Assembly: GCF_026805325.1 (NCBI RefSeq)
Contig: NZ_JAPRAT010000004.1
Span: forward strand, 1-64,000
Source of the DNA: Natronobacillus azotifigens
GTDB lineage: Bacteria; Bacillota; Bacilli; Bacillales; Amphibacillaceae
Length of the DNA: 64,000 bases
Direction of reading: 5' to 3'
Below are positions 28,687-37,569 of the stretch, in pieces; within the stretch, counting starts at the first letter, position 1; every line of letters starts with the position of its first letter. A model generated the notes under the pieces. It worked only from the letters and a program-made list of their open reading frames with translations. It was not told the DNA's origin and did no database searches. A program made the position numbers and the translations under genes.

Positions 28687-29829
28687 TTAATATGTTCGTA
28701 CTGGTAAAATTAATTGTAGAATTTGTTCATTATCCATCGGACGAATAATGAATGGGCGCATGGCACCTGTAAATTCAATCTTAACCCGATCTTCTTGAAT
28801 AATCTTCAACGCATCAATCATATATTTTGCACTAAAAGATATTTTTAATTCTTCTCCTTCAATAGTATCGGTGGTTACTTCTTCCGTAACTTGCCCAACT
28901 TCAGGAGTATTGCTACTAATTTCTAGTTGATTGTTTGCTTTTGTTTGCAATTTCACTACATTATTTCGATTCTCTTTTGCCAGTAAAGAGGCACGATCAA
29001 TCGCTTGTAAAAGTTCTTTTGTTTTCGTCAGAACAGTTGTTTTACTTTGATCAGGAATCAAACGTGATGTTTCTGGATAATTTCCATCCAAAAGTCTTGA
29101 TAGGAAATAAAGATTTTTTGTTTGGAACAAAATTTGATTTTCGGTAACACTAATCATAATTGTTTCTTCATTATCATCAATTATTTTATTCAATTCAGCT
29201 AAACTTTTACCGGGAATAACAATATTATCAAAATCTAATTGATCATTTTCTGTAGATAATGGTATTTTTCTTGATGCTAATCTGTGACTATCTGTTGCTA
29301 CAAAATCTAACTGATCATTTTCTAAACGCATATTCACTCCAGTTAAAATGGGTCTTGTCTCCACTGTAGAGACAGCAAATACGGTTTGTCGGATTAGCTC
29401 TTTTAATAAGTCATTTTTTAGTTCAAAACTATTATCTGTATGTAATACCGGTAGTTGCGGATATTCTACAGCATCTTGACCATTTAAATGGAATTCTGAA
29501 CCTCCTGATAAAATCGTTACTTGAAATTGATCATCGGTAACAATTTCAACCGTTTTTAACGGTAATTTGCGAATAATATCTGGAAAATATTTCGCTTGAA
29601 CAACAATACTACCAGTTTCAATTTCTTCAACATTGATTATTCCATCTTCTTCTTTAGGGATAAAAGATTCGATCGAAATATCAGAATCACTACCAGTTAA
29701 TTTAATCCCATCTTTTGATGCCTCAATCTTTATGCCAGTTAAGATTGGTATTGTTACTCGTGATGAGATAGCTTTCATTACATGTTGGATACTTTCAATT
29801 AGTAAATCTCTTTGAACAACAAAGCGCAT
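28687..29829 (-). CDS. dnaN: DNA polymerase III beta sliding clamp
   Basis: The ring-shaped processivity clamp. The 380 residues show the three repeated clamp domains and the C-terminal peptide-binding pocket ending PMDNEQILQLILPVRTY. AGGAGG lies ahead of the ATG. It follows dnaA across a 208-bp gap that holds part of oriC. Confidence 0.98.
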   Translation of the reverse strand: MRFVVQRDLLIESIQHVMKAISSRVTIPILTGIKIEASKDGIKLTGSDSDISIESFIPKEEDGIINVEEIETGSIVVQAKYFPDIIRKLPLKTVEIVTDDQFQVTILSGGSEFHLNGQDAVEYPQLPVLHTDNSFELKNDLLKELIRQTVFAVSTVETRPILTGVNMRLENDQLDFVATDSHRLASRKIPLSTENDQLDFDNIVIPGKSLAELNKIIDDNEETIMISVTENQILFQTKNLYFLSRLLDGNYPETSRLIPDQSKTTVLTKTKELLQAIDRASLLAKENRNNVVKLQTKANNQLEISSNTPEVGQVTEEVTTDTIEGEELKISFSAKYMIDALKIIQEDRVKIEFTGAMRPFIIRPMDNEQILQLILPVRTY

Positions 29830-29844
29830 GAATCTATTCCTCCT

Positions 29845-29898
29845 AAGGGAAGTATTATATATATTTTTTTTATAAAAAAATAGTAGTAATAGTAATAG
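29845..29898. other. oriC DNA unwinding element with DnaA-trios
   Basis: An AT-only tract (29845-29880) borders TAGTAGTAATAGTAATAG (29881-29898). On the opposite strand this reads as CTA repeats next to a GGGGC/GCCCC spacer and then a DnaA box (29911-29919). This order (box, GC-rich spacer, trios, AT-rich tract) is the basal unwinding system described for B. subtilis oriC. Confidence 0.75.
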
Positions 29899-29910
29899 GG
29901 GCTGTGAGTA

Positions 29911-30013
29911 TGTGGATAACTAGAAAAAACACCTAGATATTGTTTAATCACAGCCTGTGGATTAATTGTTAATAGGTTTGCACCTCTCGTCCACATTATT
30001 CACATGTGGATAA
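29911..30013. other. DnaA-box cluster between dnaA and dnaN (oriC, incC part)
   Basis: Two perfect boxes TGTGGATAA lie at 29911-29919 and 30005-30013. One-mismatch boxes lie at 29956-29964 (TGTGGATTA) and 29996-30004 (TTATTCACA). Together with the adjacent trios this is the likely site of strand opening. Confidence 0.85.
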
Positions 30014-30037
30014 AAGATTCTTTCTATCATTTTATCA

Positions 30038-31390
30038 TTATAGGTTCTTCAATTGTTCTTTAATGTCTTCGATATCTCTATTTAAAAGTTCATCTTCACT
30101 TATCATTTTCGATATTTTCTCATGTGCATGGATAACAGTTGTATGATCGCGTCCTCCAAATTCTTCTCCTATTTTGGGTAAGGAAAAATCCGTCAGTTCT
30201 CTTGATAAATACATTGCAATTTGACGAGGAAATGCAATTGATTTGGTTCTTTTCTTTGCAGCAAATTCTTCTAATTTTATATTGTATTTTTCTGCAATAA
30301 CTTCTTGGATTGCTGGGATTGTAATAACTTTCGGTCTAGAGTTTGGAATAATATCTTTTAATGCTTCCGCAGCTAATGATGCGTCTACATCTTGATTAAT
30401 TAGGGAGGAGTAGGCCACAACTCGAATTAAAGCACCTTCTAATTCTCTAATATTTGTATCAATTTGGTTCGCAATATAAAGCATTACTTCGTTTGGAATT
30501 TCTAATCCTTCAGCTTTTGCTTTTTTTCTTAAAATAGCAATTCTTGTTTCTAGGTCTGGAGGTGTAATATCAGTAATTAGCCCCCATTCAAAACGTGATC
30601 GAAGTCTATCTTCTAGTGTTGGTATCTCTTTTGGTGGGCGATCACTAGAGATGATAATTTGCTTACTTTCCTCATGTAATGTATTGAAAGTATGAAAAAA
30701 TTCTTCTTGTGTTTGTTCTTTTCCAGCTAGAAACTGAATATCATCAATTAATAGAACATCTACATTACGATACTTGCTTCGAAAGTTTTCTGCCTTATTA
30801 TCACGAATCGAGTTAATAAATTCATTCGTAAATTTTTCTGAAGAGAGATAAACGACTTTCGCATTCGGATTGTGATCGAGTACGTAGTGACCAATTGCAT
30901 GCATTAAGTGTGTCTTACCTAGTCCTACACCACCATAAATAAATAATGGATTGTATGCTTTCGCTGGAGCTTCTGCTACTGCTAAAGAGGCTGCATGTGC
31001 AAAACGATTACCAGATCCAATAACAAATGTATTAAACGTATATTTATCATTTAACATAGTTTTTGATGCTTCTTGATTGTTTGTTTCTTTTATGGAGATA
31101 ACCTTTTGTGCCGCGCTAGTAGATTGATCAATCGCAGTTTCTGTTTCCGGGATAATAAATTTTGTTTTTAATTTTGCACCAGTTACTTCAAATATGGCAT
31201 CTGATATAAGACTCGTATAGCGGTTCTCTAACCAATCACGAGCAAATTCATTAGGAGCAGAAACGATCAGCGTATCGTCTGTTATACTATCTGCTTTCGT
31301 ATTTTTTAACCAGGTATCATAACTAGGCTTACTTACTTTTTCTTTAATAGTTACTAGTGTACTTTCCCATAACTCTTCGATATTTTCCAA
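30038..31390 (-). CDS. dnaA: chromosomal replication initiator DnaA
   Basis: The AAA+ initiator that binds the boxes on both sides of its own gene. The 450 residues contain domain I ([10 protein letters not shown]), a variable linker (about 85-115), AAA+ with Walker [10 protein letters not shown] and [12 protein letters not shown], and the C-terminal DNA-binding helix [18 protein letters not shown] at 31388-31390 is the best start: it is 8 nt from AAGGGG and gives MENI, like B. subtilis. Another TTG two codons upstream is too close to the site. Confidence 0.97.
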   Translation of the reverse strand: MENIEELWESTLVTIKEKVSKPSYDTWLKNTKADSITDDTLIVSAPNEFARDWLENRYTSLISDAIFEVTGAKLKTKFIIPETETAIDQSTSAAQKVISIKETNNQEASKTMLNDKYTFNTFVIGSGNRFAHAASLAVAEAPAKAYNPLFIYGGVGLGKTHLMHAIGHYVLDHNPNAKVVYLSSEKFTNEFINSIRDNKAENFRSKYRNVDVLLIDDIQFLAGKEQTQEEFFHTFNTLHEESKQIIISSDRPPKEIPTLEDRLRSRFEWGLITDITPPDLETRIAILRKKAKAEGLEIPNEVMLYIANQIDTNIRELEGALIRVVAYSSLINQDVDASLAAEALKDIIPNSRPKVITIPAIQEVIAEKYNIKLEEFAAKKRTKSIAFPRQIAMYLSRELTDFSLPKIGEEFGGRDHTTVIHAHEKISKMISEDELLNRDIEDIKEQLKNL

Positions 31391-31494
31391 TGACAATTCC
31401 CCTTCCTAGTATGAATAATAGATAAATAAATATAAAAAACCTCTCGCAATCTCTGAAAAATGAAGGGAAGATCGAAAGGCACATTGTTTATCTT

Positions 31495-31830
31495 GTGGAT
31501 AGATAATCTAGAATACATAGAGAATAATTGATAATATAAAGGCTATCCACAAACATGTGTATAAATAAAATAACAGGGATGTGAATAAATATCCACAGGT
31601 TATCCACCGTGTGTGGATAATTGATTTATTTTTCTACAAAATTCACGAGTTAAACACAGTAATGATATCAGAAAAATAGTAGAAGTGCAAGGGTACTTTG
31701 GTACTTATCCACATATTTAGGGTATTGTGAGTGAATAACATCCACAAGGGATGAAATTGTGATTATTTTGTCGATAAGTGTTGTGGATAGTATTTTTATG
31801 AAAAAAACTGTTCACAGTGGTTGTGGATAA
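31495..31830. other. DnaA-box cluster upstream of dnaA (oriC, incAB part)
   Basis: Perfect TTATCCACA boxes, in either orientation, lie at 31612-31620, 31705-31713 and 31822-31830. One-mismatch boxes lie at 31495-31503, 31543-31551, 31580-31588, 31589-31597, 31600-31608 and 31792-31800. Boxes between 31580 and 31620 are packed almost edge to edge. The region also holds the divergent start regions of dnaA and rpmH and no gene. Confidence 0.88.
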
Positions 31831-31891
31831 AGAGGTTTTCACTTATGATGTACAAATAGGGTGATTTATCGAGTGATATTCTATATTGCTG

Positions 31892-31921
31892 TTGACAGAT
31901 AGACATAGGATTCCGTATAAT
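31892..31921 (+). promoter_or_regulatory. sigma-A promoter of rpmH-rnpA
   Basis: A consensus TTGACA (31892-31897) and TATAAT (31916-31921) are separated by 18 bp. The start site would be about 50 bp before rpmH. The nearest DnaA box ends 61 bp upstream of the -35. Confidence 0.8.
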
Positions 31922-31953
31922 GTATTGGACTGTCTTTTCTATATGATTTTTAA

Positions 31954-32112
<159 letters not shown>

Positions 32113-32113
32113 T

Positions 32114-32141
32114 CCACTGAATTTATTCAGTGGTTTTTTTT
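32114..32141 (+). terminator. terminator or attenuator between rpmH and rnpA
   Basis: CCACTGAAT (32114-32122) pairs with ATTCAGTGG (32125-32133) and is followed by eight T residues. It would end most rpmH transcripts so that rpmH is made in excess of rnpA. Confidence 0.8.
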
Positions 32142-32194
32142 CCGTTTTCAACAAAATAGGCTCTCTTTTGAAGTAGTTATGGAGGTAACATTCC

Positions 32195-32536
32195 ATGAAA
32201 AAAATGTATCGTTTAAAAGAAAATGAAGAGTTTCAAACCGTCTTTAAAAAAGGGTTGTCATTCGCAAATCGTCAACTAGTTTTGTACTATTTACCTAAGG
32301 AAGGACAAGCCCATTTTCGGATTGGGTTGTCTGTTAGCAAAAAAGTAGGAAATGCAGTTGTAAGGAATCGAGTGAAACGTTATTTAAGACAAGCGTTTTT
32401 GGAGTTAGAGAACCAGATTGATCAGCAATATGATTTTATTATTATTGCTAGAGTACCGACGAATACGCTCGATTATCATCAAATGAAAAAAAGTTTAACG
32501 CATCTATTAATGAAAACAAAGTTGCTTCGTAAATAG
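32195..32536 (+). CDS. rnpA: ribonuclease P protein component
   Basis: The protein cofactor of RNase P, which trims tRNA 5' leaders. The 113 residues are basic and hold the signature block [12 protein letters not shown] with surrounding [18 protein letters not shown] precedes the ATG. It follows rpmH and precedes yidC and jag, the invariant order at Firmicute origins. Confidence 0.97.
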   Translation: MKKMYRLKENEEFQTVFKKGLSFANRQLVLYYLPKEGQAHFRIGLSVSKKVGNAVVRNRVKRYLRQAFLELENQIDQQYDFIIIARVPTNTLDYHQMKKSLTHLLMKTKLLRK

Positions 32537-32745
32537 TTAGAGAGATACTCTTCTTTTTTCGAATATATCTCTCTGTTTTAGAAACAATACGTAAACGGAG
32601 CTTTTCTGGGATGGACGTGGACATGTCCGAAGCTATCTCATGAAATTTCTCTAAAAGATTTTACGAAGAAGATAGAATTGAAGCATAGTTAGTGATAAAA
32701 TAAGAAAAGATTTTATATATATGTGGGAAGTGAAGGAGGAAAATC

Positions 32746-33522
32746 ATGCGTAAGAAGGTCTTGCTTATATTGGCCTTAATTGGTTTTGTTTTGCTATTAA
32801 CGGGTTGTGGAGATATAAACGCTGACATAACTGCTGAAAGTGAAGGTTTTTGGGATTCCTATTTTGTGTATCCTTTATCGTGGGTTATTATTAGAGCGGC
32901 TAATTTCTTTAATGGAAGTTATGGTTTAGCGATCGTAGTGGTGACTGTTGTAATTCGTTCCCTACTAGTACCATTAAATGTGAAGCAATTAAAAAGCTCA
33001 AAAGCGATGCAGGAAATTCAACCAGAATTGCAAGCAATAAGAGAAAAGTATAGCTCAAAAGATGCACAAACTCAACAAAAACTCCAACAAGAAACAATGA
33101 AATTATTTCAAGAAAATAAAGTAAATCCGATGGCAGGTTGTTTGCCTATGTTGGTACAGATGCCAATTTTAATTGGTTTCTACCATGCAATTATGCGTAC
33201 ACCTGGTTTAGATGATGGAAGCTTCCTTTGGTTCGAGTTATCTGAGCCAGATCCTTTTTATATCTTGCCGTTAGTTGCTGCGAGTGCTACATTCTTACAG
33301 CAGAAGTTAACGATGGCAGGAACGAATACAACTCAAAATGCTGCAATGCCTCAAATGACAATGATGTTGTACATGATGCCACTTATGATCGGTGTAATGT
33401 CGATGTTTTTCCCAGCAGCATTATCGCTTTATTGGGTAGTAGGTAACGTATTTATGGTATTACAAACGATTTTCATTCGTAAACCGTTCCAATTTCAACA
33501 AAAAGCGGGAGGACAAGGATAG
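32746..33522 (+). CDS. yidC: membrane protein insertase YidC (SpoIIIJ type)
   Basis: Inserts and folds membrane proteins with or without SecYEG; the SpoIIIJ form is needed for forespore signalling. The 258 residues start with a lipoprotein signal ending LLTGCGD (lipid-modified Cys21), then five membrane helices with the conserved arginine in VVIRSLLVPL. GAAGGAGG precedes the ATG. The stop codon overlaps the jag GTG start (TAGTG). This origin-linked position is that of spoIIIJ rather than yqjG. Confidence 0.95.
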   Translation: MRKKVLLILALIGFVLLLTGCGDINADITAESEGFWDSYFVYPLSWVIIRAANFFNGSYGLAIVVVTVVIRSLLVPLNVKQLKSSKAMQEIQPELQAIREKYSSKDAQTQQKLQQETMKLFQENKVNPMAGCLPMLVQMPILIGFYHAIMRTPGLDDGSFLWFELSEPDPFYILPLVAASATFLQQKLTMAGTNTTQNAAMPQMTMMLYMMPLMIGVMSMFFPAALSLYWVVGNVFMVLQTIFIRKPFQFQQKAGGQG

Positions 33523-34142
33523 TGAAACAGGTTACTGCTTCTGGACAAACTGTCGAAGATGCGGTCCAATCAGCCTTGATACAGTTAAACACCACAGAGG
33601 ACCAAGTGGATATCGATGTAATTGATGAAGGTAAAAAAGGTGTACTAGGTATCTTTGGAGCTAAACGTGCAATCGTAAAGGTGAAAGTAAAAGATGATCC
33701 GATTGAAGATGCAGCAAATTATTTAAAGCAAATAGCAGCAACATTTGAAAGTGATGTACAAGTTCAAACCACTATAGATGGTAAGTCGATCAATTATGAA
33801 CTCTCAGGTGAGAAAATCGCCATGTTGATTGGTAAGCGTGGACAAACACTTAATGCACTTCAACATTTAGTTCAAGTAATGATCAATCGATCAACCAATG
33901 ATCGTTACCGCATCGTTGTTGATGCAGAAGGTTATCGAAATAGACGTAAAGAAACGTTAGAACAATTAGCGCATCGATTGGCGGATAAGGCGATTAAAGT
34001 GCGGAAAAATGTGTCGCTTGAACCAATGCCTTCTTATGAAAGAAAAATTATTCATAGCGCATTACAAGATAACGAAAAGATTGAAACATTTTCCGATGGA
34101 TCAGAACCAAATCGTCATGTTGTAATTAAACCAGCTAGATAA
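33522..34142 (+). CDS. jag: RNA-binding protein Jag/KhpB (SpoIIIJ-associated)
   Basis: A 206-residue protein with an N-terminal Jag domain (about 1-52), a KH domain with IGKRGQTLNALQ, and an R3H domain with SYERKIIHSAL. Jag/KhpB partners with KhpA in RNA binding and affects cell elongation. The start is GTG at 33522, overlapping the yidC stop, so the pair is translationally coupled. A clear terminator follows. Confidence 0.95.
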   Translation: MKQVTASGQTVEDAVQSALIQLNTTEDQVDIDVIDEGKKGVLGIFGAKRAIVKVKVKDDPIEDAANYLKQIAATFESDVQVQTTIDGKSINYELSGEKIAMLIGKRGQTLNALQHLVQVMINRSTNDRYRIVVDAEGYRNRRKETLEQLAHRLADKAIKVRKNVSLEPMPSYERKIIHSALQDNEKIETFSDGSEPNRHVVIKPAR

Positions 34143-34168
34143 AAAAATTTAATAAGAAATATTTTGTG

Positions 34169-34199
34169 CCAGTGAGAAGAAACTCACTGGCTTATTTTT
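34169..34199 (+). terminator. terminator after jag
   Basis: GCCAGTGAG (34169-34177) pairs with CTCACTGGC (34184-34192) and is followed by TTATTTTT. It closes the rpmH-rnpA-yidC-jag unit. Confidence 0.85.
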
Positions 34200-34375
34200 A
34201 TGTTTATAGTATAGACACCTGCTTCAGCCAGAAAATTTAATTATCAATCTTTTATAGTGATGTATATGTTAGTTTGATTAGAAGATTTTAGTAAGAAAGT
34301 AGTTGAATTCAAAAAAATATTATTCATGGTAACGATAGAATATAACGATTTTTTTTTACTAATACTCACTTAAAA

Positions 34376-34930
34376 ATCTTCATGCTTAGTAGATATAAAG
34401 TGAAACTTCAATCAGTGGGGGTTTTTAGGTATCCCCCACTGATTATTAGCCCTAAAGGATGACCTAAAGGCCCTTGAACCATTCGGGGTGCTAGCGTGCG
34501 TTACTCCCACCTAAACAACTTGCTTTTATCGTTGTTTTGAGGTGGGAGTCTTACGCACGATTGCTCCGGGATAAATTGTGATGCAAGTGATTTAATTTCT
34601 TCACTTTAATGAGGTTCACATGAGGATGGAGGATCAAAAAGTACTGTAACTTCGTCATAAGATATGATTTTACCTAGGTTGAGGGCGAAAAAATCACATA
34701 ACTTCATCAAGAAGATCGATCTTGCCTAGGTTGAGAGTAGGAAAAGGCTCTAACCTCGTCAAGATAGCCGATCTTGCTTAGGTTGAGGGTGGAAAAAGGC
34801 TCTAACCTCGTCAAGATAGCCGATCTTGCTTAGGTTTAAGATGGAAAAAGCATCCCACCTCGTCAAACCTCATCGAAACGCCCACTATGATCTAGATTCA
34901 CTTCCTCACAGTTGATAAAAACAAAATAAC
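34376..34930 (-). repeat. BOX-like modular repeat element 3 (52-bp units, about 5 copies), interrupted by copy F
   Basis: Read on the minus strand. Unit boundaries fall every 52 bp at 34673, 34725, 34777 and 34829, with diverged outer units. The left flank is AGTGAATCTAG near 34895. The right flank is GTTACAGTACTTTTTGATCC (about 34634-34653), then ATCACTTGCATCACAA before copy F. ATCTACTAAG after copy F completes it. Units here are more diverged from those of elements 1 and 2, for example CAAGATAGCCGATCTTG. Confidence 0.82.
34395..34570 (-). repeat. TTTAT-flanked dispersed repeat, copy F, inserted in BOX-like element 3
   Basis: About 176 bp, read on the minus strand from 34570 to 34395. It has both hairpins and the complete core (GTGCTAGC, CCGAATGG, CATCCTTTAGGG, CAATCAGTGGGGG). 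TTTAT flanks it (minus strand, 34571-34575) and ends it (34395-34399). The DNA on both sides continues the right flank of BOX-like element 3, so this copy interrupts that element. Confidence 0.9.
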
Positions 34931-35358
34931 AGAAAATTGAGGATGGTTGTACTCTAGACATAGATATACTAATTGTAAAAATCAACTATGCACTCTAACA
35001 AGCATATTAAATGAAATTGGCAACACTCACTAAATTCTTTTAATGCTTTTCTATGTTTTCTTTTTTCGTTTGATCGTTTAAAGCATGATCAGTTGCAATC
35101 GTTGTTGTTGAGTAAAAACTCTTTCTTATAAATCTTCTTCAGTATACTTATAGATTATGTAATCCCCTTTTCAATCAGAATAATCATACATAGAAAATGC
35201 GAAAGTCTGGTTAAGCATTAGACCGAAACTTAAAGTTAATGTTAGAATTATTGTAAATACGTATTTTTTACCATAAAAACCTCTCCTGAAAAAAGGCTAA
35301 CAAGAAATAAGTGGTATTTTAAAGTGTTTTTGAAAAAATCATAGGAGTGTTTTAAAGA
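34931..35358. other. intergenic region with a possible broken small secreted-peptide gene
   Basis: The only gene-like feature is the frame described separately at 35171-35274. The rest is AT-rich, with no terminator or promoter I can support. Confidence 0.4.
35171..35274 (-). pseudogene. possible frameshifted small secreted peptide
   Basis: On the minus strand AGGAGAGG is followed 5 nt later by ATG (35272-35274) and a run of six A residues. With seven A residues the frame would read on as KKYVFTIILTLTLSFGLM, then LNQTFAFSMYDYSD and a stop. That is a basic start, a hydrophobic core and a short polar tail, typical of exported signalling peptides. As given, the ATG frame stops after eight codons. 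No family is recognised. It could be a real frameshift, a sequencing error in the homopolymer, or chance. Confidence 0.3.
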
Positions 35359-35523
35359 ATGGATAACCCAAAAATCTTACAATTAATCAGAACTATTATT
35401 TTAGTAATTTCTCTTTACTTCTTACTCATACAAGAAGAAATATCTTTTTTTATCGGAGGAATAATCTTTTTTGTAATCTTTGAAGTTTTTATAAGGCATA
35501 AGAAAAAAAGGTATAAAAACTAA
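35359..35523 (+). CDS. small membrane protein, hypothetical
   Basis: A 54-residue ORF with AGGAGTG 10 nt ahead of its ATG and a strong terminator directly after the stop. Two hydrophobic segments (about residues 10-23 and 29-45) are joined by QEEIS, and the tail is basic (RHKKKRYKN), so a two-helix membrane protein with the tail inside is predicted. I do not recognise a family. The ribosome-binding site and terminator support a real gene. Confidence 0.55.
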   Translation: MDNPKILQLIRTIILVISLYFLLIQEEISFFIGGIIFFVIFEVFIRHKKKRYKN

Positions 35524-35532
35524 TAGTAGAAA

Positions 35533-35560
35533 AAGAACGCTTATCATAGCGTTCTTTTTT
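35533..35560 (+). terminator. terminator after the small membrane protein
   Basis: AAGAACGCT (35533-35541) pairs with AGCGTTCTT (35548-35556), followed by a T-tract. Confidence 0.82.
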
Positions 35561-35731
35561 TCGAATTCAACTACCTTAATGGCACATTATCGCTAAGGTG
35601 ATTAAGAGTGTCTTTCGTTTTATTCCACTTAGATTTAAGAATAAAAAAAGCAAGAAAGAGGGTGAGACAAAGCAAAATCCCTTTACTCAAAATACGAATA
35701 ATCTTCTCGCATGAAAAAGTGGAAGAGCACC

Positions 35732-35854
35732 GCACCTGAAATATACTCACTTTCCGCTGGCACGGATTCAGCTAACTAGGATAAGCAAATTTCGCTTTCC
35801 GAGTGGATCTTCAGTTCGAAATGTTCCCGTAGGAGTCTCGCATATTTCAGGTGC
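35732..35854. repeat. element bounded by a 13-bp inverted repeat
   Basis: GCACCTGAAATAT (35732-35744) is inverted at 35842-35854. The 97-bp interior contains CACTTTCCGCTGGCACGGAT, GTGGATCTTCAGTTCG and GTAGGAGTCTCGCA. That wording resembles intergenic repeats I associate with other Bacillaceae genomes. Only one copy is in the window, so repeat status is inferred. Confidence 0.5.
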
Positions 35855-35964
35855 TTAATTACGTTTCTCGGAAAAATAACTGAACCATAATTGACTATAC
35901 CTCTATAATGGTTCGTTCGGTTATTATACTGCTTATTTTTGTCACAGCCTCAGCAAACTTGACT

Positions 35965-36008
35965 TGTGGATAGTGTGTTGTACACTGGTTATCCACAGGT
36001 GGATAACC
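35965..36008. other. DnaA-box trio upstream of mnmE
   Basis: TGTGGATAG (35965-35973, one mismatch), TTATCCACA (35989-35997, perfect) and GGTGGATAA (35998-36006, one mismatch). The last two form a perfect inverted repeat, GGTTATCCAC-AG-GTGGATAACC (35987-36008). It is about 4 kb from oriC and about 145 bp upstream of the mnmE start. The remaining sequence from 35560 to 36150 holds no gene. Confidence 0.7.
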
Positions 36009-36151
36009 AATAGTTTGTTGATAAGTAAGTTTTTACTAGTGTTCATTTTTTTGTAGGTGTGATATTCTATTAAGTTAGTGACATTATTTTTTAAAATAGG
36101 AATGGTATTAATTTATATATAGATAGAAAAACTAATTTGGAGGTGAAAATA

Positions 36152-37528
36152 ATGGAACTAGATACAATTGCCGCAATTTCAACGCCATTAGGTGAAGGAG
36201 CAATCGCGATTGTCCGATTAAGTGGAGATCAAGCGATTTCTATCGCAAACAAAATTTTTAACGGTGCTGACCTAACAACGGTTGATTCTCATACGATCAA
36301 TTATGGGAAAATCATCGATCCAGATACAGAACAAATGGTAGAAGAGGTAATGGTAAGCATCATGCGTGGACCAAGAACCTTTACCCGAGAAGATGTCATT
36401 GAAATTAATTGTCATGGTGGATTAGCGTCGGTAAACCGACTGCTGGAACTTGTCTTACAACTGGGGGCAAGATTAGCAGAACCAGGTGAATTTACGAAAC
36501 GAGCATTTTTGAATGGACGAATTGACTTATCTCAAGCAGAAGCTGTAATGGACCTAATTCGTGCGAAAACTGACAAAGCGATGGGAGTTGCTTTGAAACA
36601 ATTAGATGGAAAGCTCTCCAAATTCATTCATCGCTTACGAGCAAATTTAATTGAGTCCGTTGCTCATGTTGAAGTGAATATCGACTATCCAGAATATGAT
36701 GATGTGGAAGAAATGACTCAGGGAATTATGTTAGAGAAAATTGAGGAAGTCTCTCAAGAAATAGCAAGATTATTGGCGATGGCGAAGCAAGGGAAGATCT
36801 TACGAGAAGGTATTTCAACCGCTATCATCGGTCGACCAAATGTCGGGAAATCTTCGTTAATGAATGCCTTGGTTCATGAGAATAAGGCCATTGTTACTGA
36901 CGTTCCAGGGACAACACGTGACGTGATTGAGGAATATGTCAATGTTCGTGGGGTGCCACTCCGATTGGTTGATACGGCAGGAATTCGTGATACCGATGAT
37001 ATAGTTGAAAAAATTGGTGTAGAACGATCTCGCCAGGTTTTAAAAGAAGCGGATTTAATTTTGTTAGTGCTTAATAACAATGAGCCGTTGTCAGAACAAG
37101 ATCTACAATTATTTGATTTAGTGAAAGACCTCGAATGCATTGTGTTGATTAATAAAACAGACTTACCAAATAAAGTGGATAAAGAACAAGTAGAAAGTTT
37201 AGCAAAGGATTTTCCGATCATTACAACTTCTTTAATTGAAGAAGAGGGGCTAGATCAATTAGAAGAAGCCATTGCAAAGACGTTCTTTACCGGCAATATC
37301 GAATCAGATGATTTATCTTATGTTTCTAATGTAAGGCATATTCAACTTTTAAAGCAATCGCTACATTCATTAGCTGATGCTAGGGGAGCGATAGAAGCAG
37401 GGATGCCAATGGATTTGGTTCAAATCGATGTAACAAGAACGTGGCAGTTATTAGGAGAAATCATTGGTGATACGGTACAAGATAGCTTAATTGATCAATT
37501 ATTTTCACAGTTTTGCTTAGGAAAATAG
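36152..37528 (+). CDS. mnmE: tRNA modification GTPase MnmE
   Basis: With MnmG it installs 5-carboxymethylaminomethyl uridine at tRNA wobble position 34. The 458 residues have an N-terminal folate-binding domain, a helical domain and an inserted G domain with [17 protein letters not shown] and NKTD. The C-terminus ends CLGK with the catalytic cysteine. ATG at 36152 follows GGAGGTG; the longer TTG frame precedes that site. It begins the mnmE-mnmG-rsmG-noc run. Confidence 0.97.
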   Translation: MELDTIAAISTPLGEGAIAIVRLSGDQAISIANKIFNGADLTTVDSHTINYGKIIDPDTEQMVEEVMVSIMRGPRTFTREDVIEINCHGGLASVNRLLELVLQLGARLAEPGEFTKRAFLNGRIDLSQAEAVMDLIRAKTDKAMGVALKQLDGKLSKFIHRLRANLIESVAHVEVNIDYPEYDDVEEMTQGIMLEKIEEVSQEIARLLAMAKQGKILREGISTAIIGRPNVGKSSLMNALVHENKAIVTDVPGTTRDVIEEYVNVRGVPLRLVDTAGIRDTDDIVEKIGVERSRQVLKEADLILLVLNNNEPLSEQDLQLFDLVKDLECIVLINKTDLPNKVDKEQVESLAKDFPIITTSLIEEEGLDQLEEAIAKTFFTGNIESDDLSYVSNVRHIQLLKQSLHSLADARGAIEAGMPMDLVQIDVTRTWQLLGEIIGDTVQDSLIDQLFSQFCLGK

Positions 37529-37569
37529 AAAGGCTAAATGCTATTTAGCGAATAAAGGAGAGAAGAAAA

